From the NCBI RefSeq assembly GCF_011317445.1, contig NZ_JAAAPL010000002.1:620001-684000 (forward strand): a stretch of 64,000 nt of DNA, written 5' to 3'. Each line of letters opens with the position of its first letter. Position 1 is the stretch's first letter. This DNA is from Chelativorans multitrophicus. Its GTDB lineage: Bacteria > Pseudomonadota > Alphaproteobacteria > Rhizobiales > Rhizobiaceae. The position numbers and the translations under genes are program-made. This document shows, one piece after another, positions 9,295-18,459 of this stretch. The notes beneath the pieces are model-generated. The model was given only the letters and a program-made list of their open reading frames with translations, made no database searches and was not told where the DNA came from.

Positions 9295-10071
9295 ATGGCC
9301 GGCGAAGCAGAACCTCTTTCATCACTCGATTGTTCGGCACTGAAACCGAACAGCATAGCGATCTTCCTCGATTTCGACGGGACCCTTGCGGATATCGCCG
9401 AACGCCCGGACGAAGTTTCCGTTCCCCCAACCACGCGCGAGGCGCTCGCGCGCCTTCTGAAGAGCACCGACGGCGCAATTGCCATTATCACCGGCCGGCC
9501 GATCGAGGTCATCGATCATTTTCTGGCGCCTCTCCTCCTGCCGGTGGCCGGTGTGCATGGGATGGAGCGCAGGACCGCCGGCGGACAACATGTCGGGAGC
9601 GTAATTGATGAGGAGGAGCTTTCGGCAGTGCGCGCTAAACTGCAGGCATTCGCCGACTCGCATGAGGGGCTTCTGCTGGAGTTAAAGCACGGTTCGCTGG
9701 CTCTTCACTATCGGCAGCGACCCGACCTCGAAGCCGCCTCGATAGCAGCCGTGCACGCGGCGGCGAACGACTCAAAGGGGCTTCATCTCCTGCATGGCAA
9801 GATGGTGCTTGAGGTGAAGGGCGGGAAGGCAACGAAGGCCGATGCTCTGACCGCCTTTATGCAGGAGGACCCTTTTCGCGGACGCACACCCCTTTTTGCG
9901 GGGGATGACGTCACCGACGAGGATGCCTTCAACCAGATCGCGCATATAAACGGGTTCTCCATAAAGATCGGAGGCGGTAAAACATCTGCCCGATTTAGGG
10001 CTGATGAAGCCAGCAGTTTTCGCGAATGGCTCGAACGCCTGGCCGCGAGGTTCGAGTCCCGGGACTATTGA
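9295..10071 (+). CDS. otsB: Trehalose-6-phosphate phosphatase
   Basis: A 258-residue HAD-superfamily phosphatase that removes phosphate from trehalose 6-phosphate. Motif I is LDFDGTLAD with nucleophile Asp26 and acid Asp28; motif IV is GDDVTDED at 203-210; VAGVHGMERR and the conserved HGKMVLEVK segment belong to OtsB. It is the first gene of an otsB-GH15-otsA unit with 15 bases to the next start, so the synthase product made by otsA is dephosphorylated by its operon partner. I found no convincing general-stress promoter box upstream. Confidence 0.93.
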   Translation: MAGEAEPLSSLDCSALKPNSIAIFLDFDGTLADIAERPDEVSVPPTTREALARLLKSTDGAIAIITGRPIEVIDHFLAPLLLPVAGVHGMERRTAGGQHVGSVIDEEELSAVRAKLQAFADSHEGLLLELKHGSLALHYRQRPDLEAASIAAVHAAANDSKGLHLLHGKMVLEVKGGKATKADALTAFMQEDPFRGRTPLFAGDDVTDEDAFNQIAHINGFSIKIGGGKTSARFRADEASSFREWLERLAARFESRDY

Positions 10072-10086
10072 GGATAGAGCTATATC

Positions 10087-11868
10087 ATGACGACACTTAA
10101 TCTCGGAATTATCGGTAATTGCAGCTTTTCCGCCCTGGTCGATCCACAAGGCAGGATCGTGTGGTGTTGTCTGCCTCGTTTCGATGGAGACCCCGTCTTC
10201 AATGCGCTCCTGGCCGGCCAGGATGATCCCTCTGAGGGGCTTTTCTCGATCGCTCTCGAAGGCCTGACGGAGACGGAACAGCACTATGACAGCAATACGG
10301 CCGTGCTGGTGACGCGGCTGCATAGCGCCTCGGGCTCACTTGAGATCATCGATTGCGCACCCCGGTTTTTCTGGCGCGATCGCATTTTCCGCCCGCAGTC
10401 CCTGGTCCGCCGTATCCGCCCGCTTTCCGGGACGCCGCGCATTTCCATCCGGGTGAAGCCCACATTCTGCAATGGAACAGTGCGCCCTCAGACCACGCGA
10501 GGGTCCAATCACCTGCGCTATGTGGGGCCGGATATCACGCTGAGGCTCACCACCACTGCGCCGATCGATTACGTCCTCGATGAAACCTTTTTCACCCTTT
10601 CCGCGCCGATCGATTTCATATTCGGACCGGACGAGACGATCGAGGGTGGAGTTGCGCACACGGCACGGGATTTCGAGGAGCGTACCTCCGCTTACTGGCG
10701 CGGATGGGTAGCCAATCTCGCGCTGCCCTTCGAGTGGCAGGACGCGGTTATCCGCGCTGCCATTACGCTCAAGATGTGCACCTATGAGCCAACGGGCGCC
10801 ATCGTCGCCGCGATGACGACGAGCATTCCCGAAGCTCCCGATAGTGGCCGCAACTGGGATTATCGCTTTTGCTGGCTGCGCGACGCCTTTTTTGTGGTGC
10901 GTGCCCTGAATAGCCTGGGCACCGTGCAAACCATGGAGAATTACTTCCGGTACCTGATGGATATCGTCGCCGATGCTGATGACGGCCACTTGCAACCGGT
11001 GTTCGGCATTGGCCGCGAAAGGCAGCTAACCGAAAATATCCTTGAAAATTTTGCCGGCTATCGCGGAATGGGGCCGGTGCGGTTCGGCAACCAGGCCTTT
11101 GAGCATTACCAGCACGATGTCTATGGAAACGTCATCCTCGGCGCGGCGCAGATTTTCTTCGATCGCCGTATAGAGATGAAGCCGAATATGACACATTTCC
11201 GGCTTCTGGAGCACGCCGGAGAGCAGGCCTTTAGGCTGCACAACGAGCCCGACGCGGGGATGTGGGAACTCCGCTCACGGTCGCGCGTTCACACTTCCTC
11301 CAGTCTCATGTGCTGGGCGGCGTGCGACAGGCTGGCCCATATCGCGGCGCAATTGGGGGAGGCCGCGCGCGTGCGGTACTGGAGAGAGCGTGCAGACGAA
11401 ATCAAGGAGCGGATTCTTGCCGAATCCTGGTCGGAGAAGCGCAAGGCGTTCGTGGAGAGTTTTGGAGGCGAGACGCTCGACGCGAGCGTTCTGCTGATGG
11501 CCGAAGTGGGCTTCATTGATCCGCGCGATCCGCGCTTTGTGAGTACCGTGGACCAGCTCGAGAAAGCCCTTGCGATCGGCCCTCACATGATGCGTTACGA
11601 GGCAGCCGACGACTTCGGCAAGCCGGAAGTGGCCTTCAACATTTGCGCCTTCTGGCGGCTCGACGCCCTCGCCAGGATCGGCCGCCGCGATGAAGCGCGC
11701 GAGATTTTCGAAGCGCTGCTGAAAGCCCGCAATCCCCTCGGGATTCTTTCCGAGGATACTCACCCGGTTACAGGGGAGATGTGGGGCAATTACCCGCAGA
11801 CCTATTCGATGGTGGGTATCATCAATGGCGCCCGCCGGCTTTCCAAACCATGGGAGACAGTAGTGTGA
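10087..11868 (+). CDS. Glycoside hydrolase family 15 protein (glucoamylase/trehalase type)
   Basis: A 593-residue GH15 protein. The N-terminal beta-sandwich begins GNCSFSALVDPQGRIVWCCL, and the (alpha/alpha)6 barrel carries GRNWDYRFCWLRDAFFV, the family signature around the catalytic site. The C-terminal part has LGILSEDTHPVTGEMWGNYP. GH15 includes glucoamylases, glucodextranases and actinobacterial or archaeal trehalases. Its position between otsB and otsA, with a GTGTGA overlap into otsA, makes trehalose or a related alpha-glucoside the likely substrate, but that is inference. A GGATAGAG site precedes the ATG. No signal peptide is seen, so it should be cytoplasmic. Confidence 0.87.
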   Translation: MTTLNLGIIGNCSFSALVDPQGRIVWCCLPRFDGDPVFNALLAGQDDPSEGLFSIALEGLTETEQHYDSNTAVLVTRLHSASGSLEIIDCAPRFFWRDRIFRPQSLVRRIRPLSGTPRISIRVKPTFCNGTVRPQTTRGSNHLRYVGPDITLRLTTTAPIDYVLDETFFTLSAPIDFIFGPDETIEGGVAHTARDFEERTSAYWRGWVANLALPFEWQDAVIRAAITLKMCTYEPTGAIVAAMTTSIPEAPDSGRNWDYRFCWLRDAFFVVRALNSLGTVQTMENYFRYLMDIVADADDGHLQPVFGIGRERQLTENILENFAGYRGMGPVRFGNQAFEHYQHDVYGNVILGAAQIFFDRRIEMKPNMTHFRLLEHAGEQAFRLHNEPDAGMWELRSRSRVHTSSSLMCWAACDRLAHIAAQLGEAARVRYWRERADEIKERILAESWSEKRKAFVESFGGETLDASVLLMAEVGFIDPRDPRFVSTVDQLEKALAIGPHMMRYEAADDFGKPEVAFNICAFWRLDALARIGRRDEAREIFEALLKARNPLGILSEDTHPVTGEMWGNYPQTYSMVGIINGARRLSKPWETVV

Positions 11869-13256
11869 AAAGGCTTGTCGTCGTCTCGAACCGCGTAGCG
11901 GACCTGACAAGGACGTCCCAGGCCGGCGGGCTTGCGGTCGGCCTTGCGGATTCGCTGCGTCAGCGCGGCGGCGTATGGATGGGCTGGGACGGGCAGACGC
12001 TGAAATACGAGGAGGAGCCGGAGCCGCGCATCCGCAAGATTGGCGAGGTGACCCAGGCGACCATTCCGCTCACCGAGCAGGACTATGCGGAATACTATCT
12101 GGGCTTTGCCAACAGCGTTCTATGGCCGCTCTTTCACTACAGGCTCGATCTGGTGGAGTACAAAACGGCCTTCCTGGAAGGCTATCGGCGCGTGAATGCG
12201 AAATTCGCAAATGCGCTGGTGTCGATTCTCCGTGACGACGATCTAATCTGGATCCATGATTACCATCTTATTCCGCTCGCGGCGGAGTTGCGCGAGCGCG
12301 GCTGCAAGCAGCGTATCGGTTTTTTCCTGCACATCCCCTTCCCGCCCCCGGAAATTCTCGCCGCTGTTCCCCGCCACCGTTGGCTGGTGGAGTGCCTGCT
12401 GAAGCATGATGTGATCGGTTTTCAGACGCATACGGATCTCAACAACCTTCTGCGCTATGTCGAGGATCATCTGGGTTGTGAAATTCTGGCCGACGGGCGC
12501 ATCAGGACGCGCGAGCGCGAGGTGATCGCCGGTTTCTATCCCATCGGCATCGATGTGGATGCCTTTGTGGGCATGGCCGAGAAGCCGAATGACGAGGTGC
12601 AAATCGAAACCAAACGGCGCGAGATCCTTGGACGAAGGCAGATTATCGGCGTCGACAGGCTGGACTACACGAAAGGCTTGCCGGATCGATTGCGCGCCTT
12701 TGCCCGCCTTCTGGAGCTCTATCCGGAGATGAGGAAATCAGTCGCGCTGATGCAAATCGCCACGCCCACACGCGAAGAGGTCGAGGCCTATGTGGATATC
12801 CGCAAGGAATTGGAGGCTCTGTCCGGCGCCATCAACGGCCGCTTCGCCGATTTTAACTGGACGCCTGTGCGTTACATCCACGGCACCGTGCCGCGTGACG
12901 CGCTGGCAGCTCTCTACCGGGCGAGCCAGGTGGGCTTTGTCACGCCGCTTCGTGACGGGATGAACCTCGTCGCCAAGGAATATGTCGCCGCGCAATCCAT
13001 GGATGATCCGGGCGTGCTCGTTCTATCAAAGTTTGCAGGGGCAGCGGAGGATCTGCACGAGGCGCTGATCGTCAACCCGTATGACGTGGACGACATGGCT
13101 CGCAATCTTTGCCGCGCGCTCACAATGCCGCTGGATGAACGTCAGGAGCGCCAGAGGGCTCTTATGGAGCGCATACGAAAGCACGATTCCGCCCACTGGC
13201 TGAACTCCTTCATGGATGCGCTCGAAAAGGGCGAGACAAAAGAGGACGAGGAGTAA
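11865..13256 (+). CDS. otsA: Alpha,alpha-trehalose-phosphate synthase (UDP-forming)
   Basis: A GT20 glycosyltransferase of 463 residues that joins UDP-glucose and glucose 6-phosphate into trehalose 6-phosphate. The proposed start is GTG 11865, whose bases overlap the GH15 stop; it gives [10 protein letters not shown], the usual OtsA N-terminus, with GGGAGA upstream. Upstream in-frame ATGs at 11781 and 11850 lie inside GH15. Conserved segments are GGLAVGL (sugar-phosphate loop), [33 protein letters not shown] and [13 protein letters not shown]. Length is close to the 474 residues of E. coli OtsA. Confidence 0.93.
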   Translation: MKRLVVVSNRVADLTRTSQAGGLAVGLADSLRQRGGVWMGWDGQTLKYEEEPEPRIRKIGEVTQATIPLTEQDYAEYYLGFANSVLWPLFHYRLDLVEYKTAFLEGYRRVNAKFANALVSILRDDDLIWIHDYHLIPLAAELRERGCKQRIGFFLHIPFPPPEILAAVPRHRWLVECLLKHDVIGFQTHTDLNNLLRYVEDHLGCEILADGRIRTREREVIAGFYPIGIDVDAFVGMAEKPNDEVQIETKRREILGRRQIIGVDRLDYTKGLPDRLRAFARLLELYPEMRKSVALMQIATPTREEVEAYVDIRKELEALSGAINGRFADFNWTPVRYIHGTVPRDALAALYRASQVGFVTPLRDGMNLVAKEYVAAQSMDDPGVLVLSKFAGAAEDLHEALIVNPYDVDDMARNLCRALTMPLDERQERQRALMERIRKHDSAHWLNSFMDALEKGETKEDEE

Positions 13257-13261
13257 GAGCC

Positions 13262-13447
13262 TCAATCCTTCTTTTTGTTCGGCAGCTTCTTCCGCTTGGT
13301 GTGAGCCAGTTCCTCAAGCTGCTTCTCGCTCATGGATTCTTCCATACTCTTGGAAGGGCCCTTGAGCTTGGATTTTGGCGTCTCGCCGCGCTTGGCTGAA
13401 AGGGCAGCGCCCGCCGCTTTCTGTTGCGCCTTGGATTTCGCAGGCAT
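13262..13447 (-). CDS. DUF3008 small basic stress-type protein
   Basis: A 61-residue, lysine-rich, soluble protein reading MPAKSKAQQKAAGAALSAKR at the start and ending in a KKLPNKKKD-type tail, with the SMSEKQLEELA segment typical of DUF3008. ATG 13447 is chosen because AAGGAGG lies seven bases upstream; the frame remains open to 13558. Function is unknown, but such tiny basic proteins are frequent members of alphaproteobacterial general-stress regulons, and this one is divergent from a stress-type SDR gene with paired GGAAC elements between them. The stop lies six bases from the otsA stop (convergent). Confidence 0.8.
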   Translation of the reverse strand: MPAKSKAQQKAAGAALSAKRGETPKSKLKGPSKSMEESMSEKQLEELAHTKRKKLPNKKKD

Positions 13448-13496
13448 GGTCGCCTCCTTTATAGAGCTTTCCCGAAAATCCGCCGCTCGCAGGAAA

Positions 13497-13537
13497 GTTC
13501 CGCAAAGGAGCGGAACAGGACGACCGGCCATCGTGTT
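13497..13537. promoter_or_regulatory. Divergent EcfG/RpoE2-type promoter pair
   Basis: GTTCCGC (13497-13503) and GCGGAAC (13510-13516) form a perfect inverted repeat, placing a GGAAC -35 element on each strand. On the plus strand GGAAC is followed after 19 bases by TT (13536-13537, within TGTT) in front of the SDR gene. On the minus strand GGAAC is followed after 18-19 bases by TT in front of the DUF3008 gene. The known EcfG/RpoE2 consensus is GGAAC-N18/19-TT, so both directions fit. Confidence 0.55.
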
Positions 13538-13569
13538 CCTGACAGGAATGGAAAGCACGAGGCAGGACT

Positions 13570-14421
13570 ATGAGCGAGCAAACACTTCCCAAACAGGAGC
13601 AGGAGCACCAGCCGGGCAAAGAGCATCAAATGCATCCGCGGCCGGAATTCACGCCTCGGTATCGCGGCTCGGACCGCTTGAAGGATAAAGTGGCGGTGAT
13701 TACCGGCGGAGATTCCGGCATTGGCCGCGCGACCGCCATTCTCTTTGCTCGCGAGGGAGCCAAGGTGGCTTTCCTCTATAGGGACGAACAGAAGGATGCC
13801 GAGGAAACCGAACGGCTGGTTGCCGCCGAAGGCGGCGATGTCTTCTCAATGCCAGGAGATGTCGGGGAAACCGAGACGGCTGAGCGCTTCGTCAAAGCGG
13901 TGATCGAGCGGTTCGGGAAGATCGATGTCCTCGTGAACAATGCCGCCGAGCAGCATTATCAGGAAGAGCTGACTGATATCTCAGACGAACAGCTGGAGCG
14001 CACCTATAAAACCAATATCTTCGGTATGTTCCGAATAACGCGGGCTGCCCTTCCGCACATGCAAGAGGGCTCTTCCATCATCTGCACAACCTCCGTTACC
14101 GCGTTCAAAGGACAGGATGTCCTGATGGACTACGCTTCGACCAAGGGGGCCATCCTCGCCTTTGTGCGTGCGCTATCGGGTAATCTTGCTTCGAAGGGAA
14201 TCCGCGTGAACGCGGTCGCGCCGGGTCCGATCTGGACGCCGCTCATCCCGGCATCTTTCCCCGCCGAGAAGGTCGCCAAGTTTGGCGGCAACGTGCCGCT
14301 CGGACGGCCGGGTCAGCCCAATGAAGTGGCGCCTTGCATGTTGTTCCTCGCCTGCGAGGATTCATCCTACATCACTGGCCAGACGCTGCATCCGAACGGC
14401 GGAACGCTTGTGGGCGGATAA
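13570..14421 (+). CDS. SDR oxidoreductase, general stress protein 39 / YghA-like
   Basis: A 283-residue classical SDR with a hydrophilic N-terminal extension (about 30 residues rich in Gln, Glu and His) typical of the Gsp39/YghA/YhdF group. TGGDSGIGRA is the cofactor loop, NNAAEQH corresponds to NNAG, and the catalytic tetrad is complete with Ser in CTTSV and DYASTK as YxxxK. The C-terminal GQTLHPNGG closes the substrate pocket. The physiological substrate is unknown; homologues are stress-induced aldehyde or alcohol reductases. Expression is probably controlled by the general stress sigma factor through the GGAAC element at 13512. Confidence 0.88.
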   Translation: MSEQTLPKQEQEHQPGKEHQMHPRPEFTPRYRGSDRLKDKVAVITGGDSGIGRATAILFAREGAKVAFLYRDEQKDAEETERLVAAEGGDVFSMPGDVGETETAERFVKAVIERFGKIDVLVNNAAEQHYQEELTDISDEQLERTYKTNIFGMFRITRAALPHMQEGSSIICTTSVTAFKGQDVLMDYASTKGAILAFVRALSGNLASKGIRVNAVAPGPIWTPLIPASFPAEKVAKFGGNVPLGRPGQPNEVAPCMLFLACEDSSYITGQTLHPNGGTLVGG

Positions 14422-14448
14422 GCTTCCGCCCTCTTAACGGTCCTGCTT

Positions 14449-14500
14449 CCGGTCGCTTTGCTCCCCTGAAACGGATGAGGTTCCCGGAGGCGGCGACCGG
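14449..14500. terminator. Long-loop inverted repeat between convergent genes
   Basis: CCGGTCGC (14449-14456) and GCGACCGG (14493-14500) are perfect complements with a 36-base loop, located between the convergent SDR and fadJ-like stops. There is no T-run; a terminator role is only a guess from position. Confidence 0.3.
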
Positions 14501-14502
14501 CA

Positions 14503-16623
14503 TCAAGTTTTCAGCCTCTCCCACCCCTCATCGGGCGCAAAACGCTCGCCATATTTTTCCTCAAGCTGCCGCAGCTTAGCGGTGATCTCGCTCACTCCGC
14601 GCGTGCGCGCGTAAAAAAGCGGACCGCCTCGAAACGGCGCAAAGCCGGTGCCAAAAATCATGGCGCCGTCTATTAATTCTTCTTCGTTTACAAGATTCTC
14701 GCGCAAACATCTCACAAGCGTGTTGAGCATTGGAAGGATCAACCGGTCGGCCGCTTCCGCGTCAGCGCGGGGGATCTGCGCCCCTTCCGCCGCTTTTACC
14801 TCTTCTTTTCTGATCTTGCCTTTCTCATCGTAGGAGTAGAAGCCCCGTCGGGCTTTGCGTCCCGTCTCACCCGCCTCAACCTTCTGCACGAGCCAGGACG
14901 GGATTTCGGGCATCGGATCAGGCGACTGCTCCTTCAGCATGCGCGCCACTTCGAGGCAGATATCGAGCCCGACCTGGTCTGCCAGCTCGATCGGTCCCAT
15001 GGGCATACCGAAATTGCGGGCAGCCCGGTCAATCACGTCTATCGGCACGCCTTCGTCGAACATGACGAAGGCCTCGACCAGATACGGCATGAGCGCACGA
15101 TTGACGAGGAAGCCCGGCGCGCTCTTCACAGGCGACGGCAGGCGAGAGATATCTCCGCAGAAGGCGCGCGCCCGCTGGAGCGCATCTTCGCTCGCCCCCT
15201 CATGGGCGACGATCTCAACCAGCTCCATTCGCGAGACAGGATTGAAGAAATGCAGGCCAATGAAGCGCTCCGGGAAAGGCAAGCCCTCGCTCAACGTCTT
15301 CAGCGGAATGCTGGAGGTATTCGTGGCAAGGATCGCTCCTGGTTTCATGCGCGGTGCAATCGCCTCGTAAACCCTGCGCTTCACTTCCGCCTTTTCGGCA
15401 ACCGCTTCAATGACGAGGTCGGCCTTTGCGAAACCCGTTCCATCGAAATCGGGCGTCAGACGGTCGAGCGCGTCGCGGCGCTCCAGGCTCGAATGAAGCT
15501 TTTTGTCAAACAAGGAGGACGCCCGACCAACGGCCTTCGCGATCGCCTTCGGGTCCAAGTCCGTCAGCGTCACCCGCATGCCCCGCGATGCGCACCACGC
15601 TGCGATATCGCCGCCCATGGTGCCTGCGCCGATGACGTGAACGCGCGCGATGCCGCTCTCGCCCTTGGCAAGCGACTTCAACCGCTCACGCAGGAAGAAA
15701 ACGCGGATCAGATTCTGGGACGTCTTGCCCAAGAGAAGCTCGGAGAAGGAGCGGATCTCGGCGCGCTGCATGGCCCTTGCGTCGCCGCCATGCTCTTCCC
15801 AAAGGTCGATAAGGCGATAGGGGGCGGGGTAGTGCTTCCTGGGGGCGCGCTTCTCCGCTTCGGCCCGCATTCGGCCCGCCGCGAGGCGCCGGGCAGGACC
15901 CAGGCGGAACACACTGTTCTTCCAGCCGCCGGAGGCGCGATTGAGATTTCCGGCAATGGCAGCTTTCACGGCGTCGCGCACATGCCGCTCTTCCACAATC
16001 TCGTCCACCAGGCCAAGCGCCTTCGCCTTCCTGGTGTGAACGCTGCGGCCCGTCAACATCATGGTCATCGCTTCGACCGGATCAATGAGAGAGGTAAGCC
16101 GGAACGTGCCTCCCAATCCTGGATGAAGACCCAGCAATATCTCGGGAAAACCGAAGCTCGCGCCATTGACGGCGATGCGGTATTTGCAGGCGAGCGCTAT
16201 TTCTAGGCCGCCACCCAGACAATGGCCGTGAATAACCGCAACGGTGGGCATCGCGAGAGCCGCCAGCCTATCAATGATGTCATGCGCGCGCTGGATGCGC
16301 TTCTCGACTTCCCCGGCGTCTCGAATGTCGCGAAAATCCCGGATGTCGGCACCGGCGGCAAAGCCCCCTTTCTTTGCGGAGCGAATGACGAGGCCCCGAG
16401 CGTTGAGGCTTCGAAGATCCTCCAGAACCGTATGAAGTTCCGCCATCACCGCTTCCGATAGCGTATTGGCGCTCTCGCCCGCGCGATCGAGGACGAGCCA
16501 GACGATGCCCTCCTCGTCCCTGCTGTAGCGCCAATGCGAAAGCCGGCGCATCGGCTCTCCCTCGGGGCCGAAATAGTCGTTGCGATCCTGAAGGAGCTTC
16601 CAGACCCTGCGCGAGACAGACAT
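14503..16623 (-). CDS. fadJ: Bifunctional enoyl-CoA hydratase / 3-hydroxyacyl-CoA dehydrogenase (FadJ/FadB-like)
   Basis: A 706-residue fused beta-oxidation enzyme. The crotonase domain (about residues 40-230) has GADIRDF for the oxyanion loop and the catalytic glutamates in HCLGGGLEIALACKYR and FPEILLGLHPGLGGT. The dehydrogenase half starts at VIGAGTMGGDIAAWCASRG and carries the HFFNPVSRMELVEIV histidine motif; the C-terminal helical domain ends with FGTGFAPFRGGPLFY. ATG 16623 shares its last base with the thiolase stop (TGATG), so the two subunits are translationally coupled, as expected for a trifunctional beta-oxidation complex. The gene symbol is by similarity to FadJ; FadB is possible. 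Confidence 0.9.
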   Translation of the reverse strand: MSVSRRVWKLLQDRNDYFGPEGEPMRRLSHWRYSRDEEGIVWLVLDRAGESANTLSEAVMAELHTVLEDLRSLNARGLVIRSAKKGGFAAGADIRDFRDIRDAGEVEKRIQRAHDIIDRLAALAMPTVAVIHGHCLGGGLEIALACKYRIAVNGASFGFPEILLGLHPGLGGTFRLTSLIDPVEAMTMMLTGRSVHTRKAKALGLVDEIVEERHVRDAVKAAIAGNLNRASGGWKNSVFRLGPARRLAAGRMRAEAEKRAPRKHYPAPYRLIDLWEEHGGDARAMQRAEIRSFSELLLGKTSQNLIRVFFLRERLKSLAKGESGIARVHVIGAGTMGGDIAAWCASRGMRVTLTDLDPKAIAKAVGRASSLFDKKLHSSLERRDALDRLTPDFDGTGFAKADLVIEAVAEKAEVKRRVYEAIAPRMKPGAILATNTSSIPLKTLSEGLPFPERFIGLHFFNPVSRMELVEIVAHEGASEDALQRARAFCGDISRLPSPVKSAPGFLVNRALMPYLVEAFVMFDEGVPIDVIDRAARNFGMPMGPIELADQVGLDICLEVARMLKEQSPDPMPEIPSWLVQKVEAGETGRKARRGFYSYDEKGKIRKEEVKAAEGAQIPRADAEAADRLILPMLNTLVRCLRENLVNEEELIDGAMIFGTGFAPFRGGPLFYARTRGVSEITAKLRQLEEKYGERFAPDEGWERLKT

Positions 16624-18011
16624 CAGACCACCTCCAAAAGCATGGCGCCGCCCTGCCCGCCCCCGATGCACTCGGTGGCGATGCCACGCTTCAGACCGAG
16701 CCTGCGCATGGCGTTGGCAAGATGAAGCACAATGCGGTTGCCGCTGGAGCCCACCGGGTGGCCGAGGCTGATCGCCCCGCCGTCGACATTGAGCCGGTCA
16801 CGGTCAACCGTACCGAAGGGTACGCTGAGCCCCAGCACCTCGCGGCAATATTCCTCATCCTCCCATGCGGCGAGGCAGGCGAGAATCTGAGCGGCGAAGG
16901 CCTCGTTGATTTCCCAAAGGTCGATGTCCTCGCGCGCCAGGCCACGCCGCTTTATGAGTTCGGTTGAGCAGATGGTTGGGCCCAAGCCCATGACGGATGG
17001 ATCAAGCGCGGCCCATTCGCTGTCCACGATGCGAGCGATCGGGGTGAGCCCGTATTTTTCGATCGCCTCCTCGGATGCGATCACGACCCAGCTCGCCCCA
17101 TCGGTGATCTGGGAAGAATTGCCGGGCGTCACGCGTCCGTGAGGACGTTCAAAGACAGGTTTCAACCTTGCGAGCTTCTCAATCGAGCTATCCGGCCTTA
17201 CGCCGTCGTCATGGTCGTAAAGCGTGCCGTCGGCTGCCACCGAGGCAATAACCTCGCCCTTGAGAAAACCTTCGGCCTGGGCGCGCGCGAGCCTGCGATG
17301 GCTTTCGAGCGCATAGGCATCAGCAGCCTGCCGGGTAACGCCGAAGGCATGGCCGATGATCTCCGCGGTCTGCCCCATGCTGAAATCGGTAATTGGGTCG
17401 GTTAGCCCGCGTTCGAGCCCGATGATGGGTTTCGCCATGTCCGGACGGAACGCGCCGAGCGCGGCGGCCCTGTCCCAGGCGGTCTTTGCCGTGGCGAACT
17501 GTGCGAACCAGCCGGCGGCCTTTCTGGAAAGAACGAGCGGTGCGTGGGACAGGGCTTCAGCGCCGCCAGCCAGGATCAAGTCGGCCTCGCCGCCTTCGAT
17601 CAGGCGGAAACCCGTATCGATCGACTGCATGCCCGAGCCGCAATTGATCTGCACCGTGAAGGCTCTCATCGCCTCGCCCATGCCAAGCCGAAGGGCGGCG
17701 ACGCGGGCGGGGTTCATCTCATCGGCGAGAACGTTCACGCATCCCAGGATGACAAGGTCGAACTCCTCCGGCCCGAAGGAAAGCCGGTCGAGAAGAGGCC
17801 TGCCGCATTGGACGGCAAGATCGACCGGCGTGAATGGACCCGGTTTACCTCTCGCCCTCAAAAAAGGGGTGCGGGCGCCGTCTACCAGATAGACCGGCTT
17901 CCTGCCCCTCCGCTCGTCTTTTCCTTCGGGGTTGGTCGTTGCGGCTGCAACGCGGCGGGCGGCCCGTGGCCGCACAGCCGGCTCGGTGCCTGTATTGGCT
18001 GCCTCTGACAT
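16623..18011 (-). CDS. fadI: Acetyl-CoA C-acyltransferase (thiolase, FadI-like)
   Basis: A 462-residue thiolase that completes the beta-oxidation cycle by cleaving 3-ketoacyl-CoA. The nucleophilic cysteine is in INCGSGMQSID, the histidines in NEAFA and LGHPVGSSG, and the second cysteine in CIGGGQGGAM near the end. The start ATG 18011 has AAGGGTG upstream and gives MSEAANTG followed by a 35-residue low-complexity basic leader before KPVYLVDGARTPF; the frame stays open to 18053. The protein is longer than the typical 390-residue thiolase and matches the FadI type, consistent with the coupled FadJ-like partner. Confidence 0.9.
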   Translation of the reverse strand: MSEAANTGTEPAVRPRAARRVAAATTNPEGKDERRGRKPVYLVDGARTPFLRARGKPGPFTPVDLAVQCGRPLLDRLSFGPEEFDLVILGCVNVLADEMNPARVAALRLGMGEAMRAFTVQINCGSGMQSIDTGFRLIEGGEADLILAGGAEALSHAPLVLSRKAAGWFAQFATAKTAWDRAAALGAFRPDMAKPIIGLERGLTDPITDFSMGQTAEIIGHAFGVTRQAADAYALESHRRLARAQAEGFLKGEVIASVAADGTLYDHDDGVRPDSSIEKLARLKPVFERPHGRVTPGNSSQITDGASWVVIASEEAIEKYGLTPIARIVDSEWAALDPSVMGLGPTICSTELIKRRGLAREDIDLWEINEAFAAQILACLAAWEDEEYCREVLGLSVPFGTVDRDRLNVDGGAISLGHPVGSSGNRIVLHLANAMRRLGLKRGIATECIGGGQGGAMLLEVV

Positions 18012-18207
18012 ATTCACCCTTCGATTCGATCCGGGCCGTAGCCTTCGGAACAATAGAGCCCTTTGCCGGCTTTGCCCACCGGGGTCAGGCCAAGCCTCAC
18101 AAACCTCTCATGCCGTCCTCCGCTTCCTGAGGAAAATGGCCTGTTCCAGGAAACCACTTGGCGATCCATTGGTTCGAAGGGCATTTCCGATGAAAAAGGA
18201 GAAAGAT

Positions 18208-18459
18208 ATGACGGTCGACAAAGCCCGCCAAGCGCGCAAGCCAAGCGGGTCTACGAAGCTTCGACAGACAGATCTCGCCAATGATCGAATGGGTAAAAAC
18301 AGCCTGCAAGGTGATGATCAGCTGAGCGTGCGCAATCAACGCCATGCTTCACCGGATGCACGCACTGATCCGGACGAGGTTATGGAGAGCTTCACAAAAA
18401 TGAACAAGGAAGAGCGCGCCCGCGCTGATCTTGGCAAAGGCAATAGGAGCGGCAAATGA
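18208..18459 (+). CDS. Small hydrophilic protein, unknown function
   Basis: An 83-residue charged protein (Lys/Arg/Asp rich, no hydrophobic segment) reading MTVDKARQARKPSGSTKLRQ at the start and ending with KGNRSGK. ATG 18208 is preferred because AAGGAG lies seven bases upstream; another ATG exists at 18190. The C-terminal part contains DPDEVMESFTKMNKEERARA. The stop overlaps the following start by four bases (ATGA), which supports it as a real coding frame. I do not recognise a family. It resembles low-complexity stress-type proteins of rhizobia, but this is only an impression. Confidence 0.65.
   Translation: MTVDKARQARKPSGSTKLRQTDLANDRMGKNSLQGDDQLSVRNQRHASPDARTDPDEVMESFTKMNKEERARADLGKGNRSGK

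Noticed and set aside
15202-16206. 334-codon plus-strand frame opposite the fadJ-like gene
   Set aside because: Exact shadow of a gene with complete hydratase and dehydrogenase motifs; no independent evidence.
18141-18175. GGAAA-N17-GGTT upstream of the small gene at 18208 as an EcfG promoter
   Set aside because: The -35 lacks the C of GGAAC and the -10 is GGTT; too weak to list as a feature. Mentioned only as a possibility in the finding on the gene pair.
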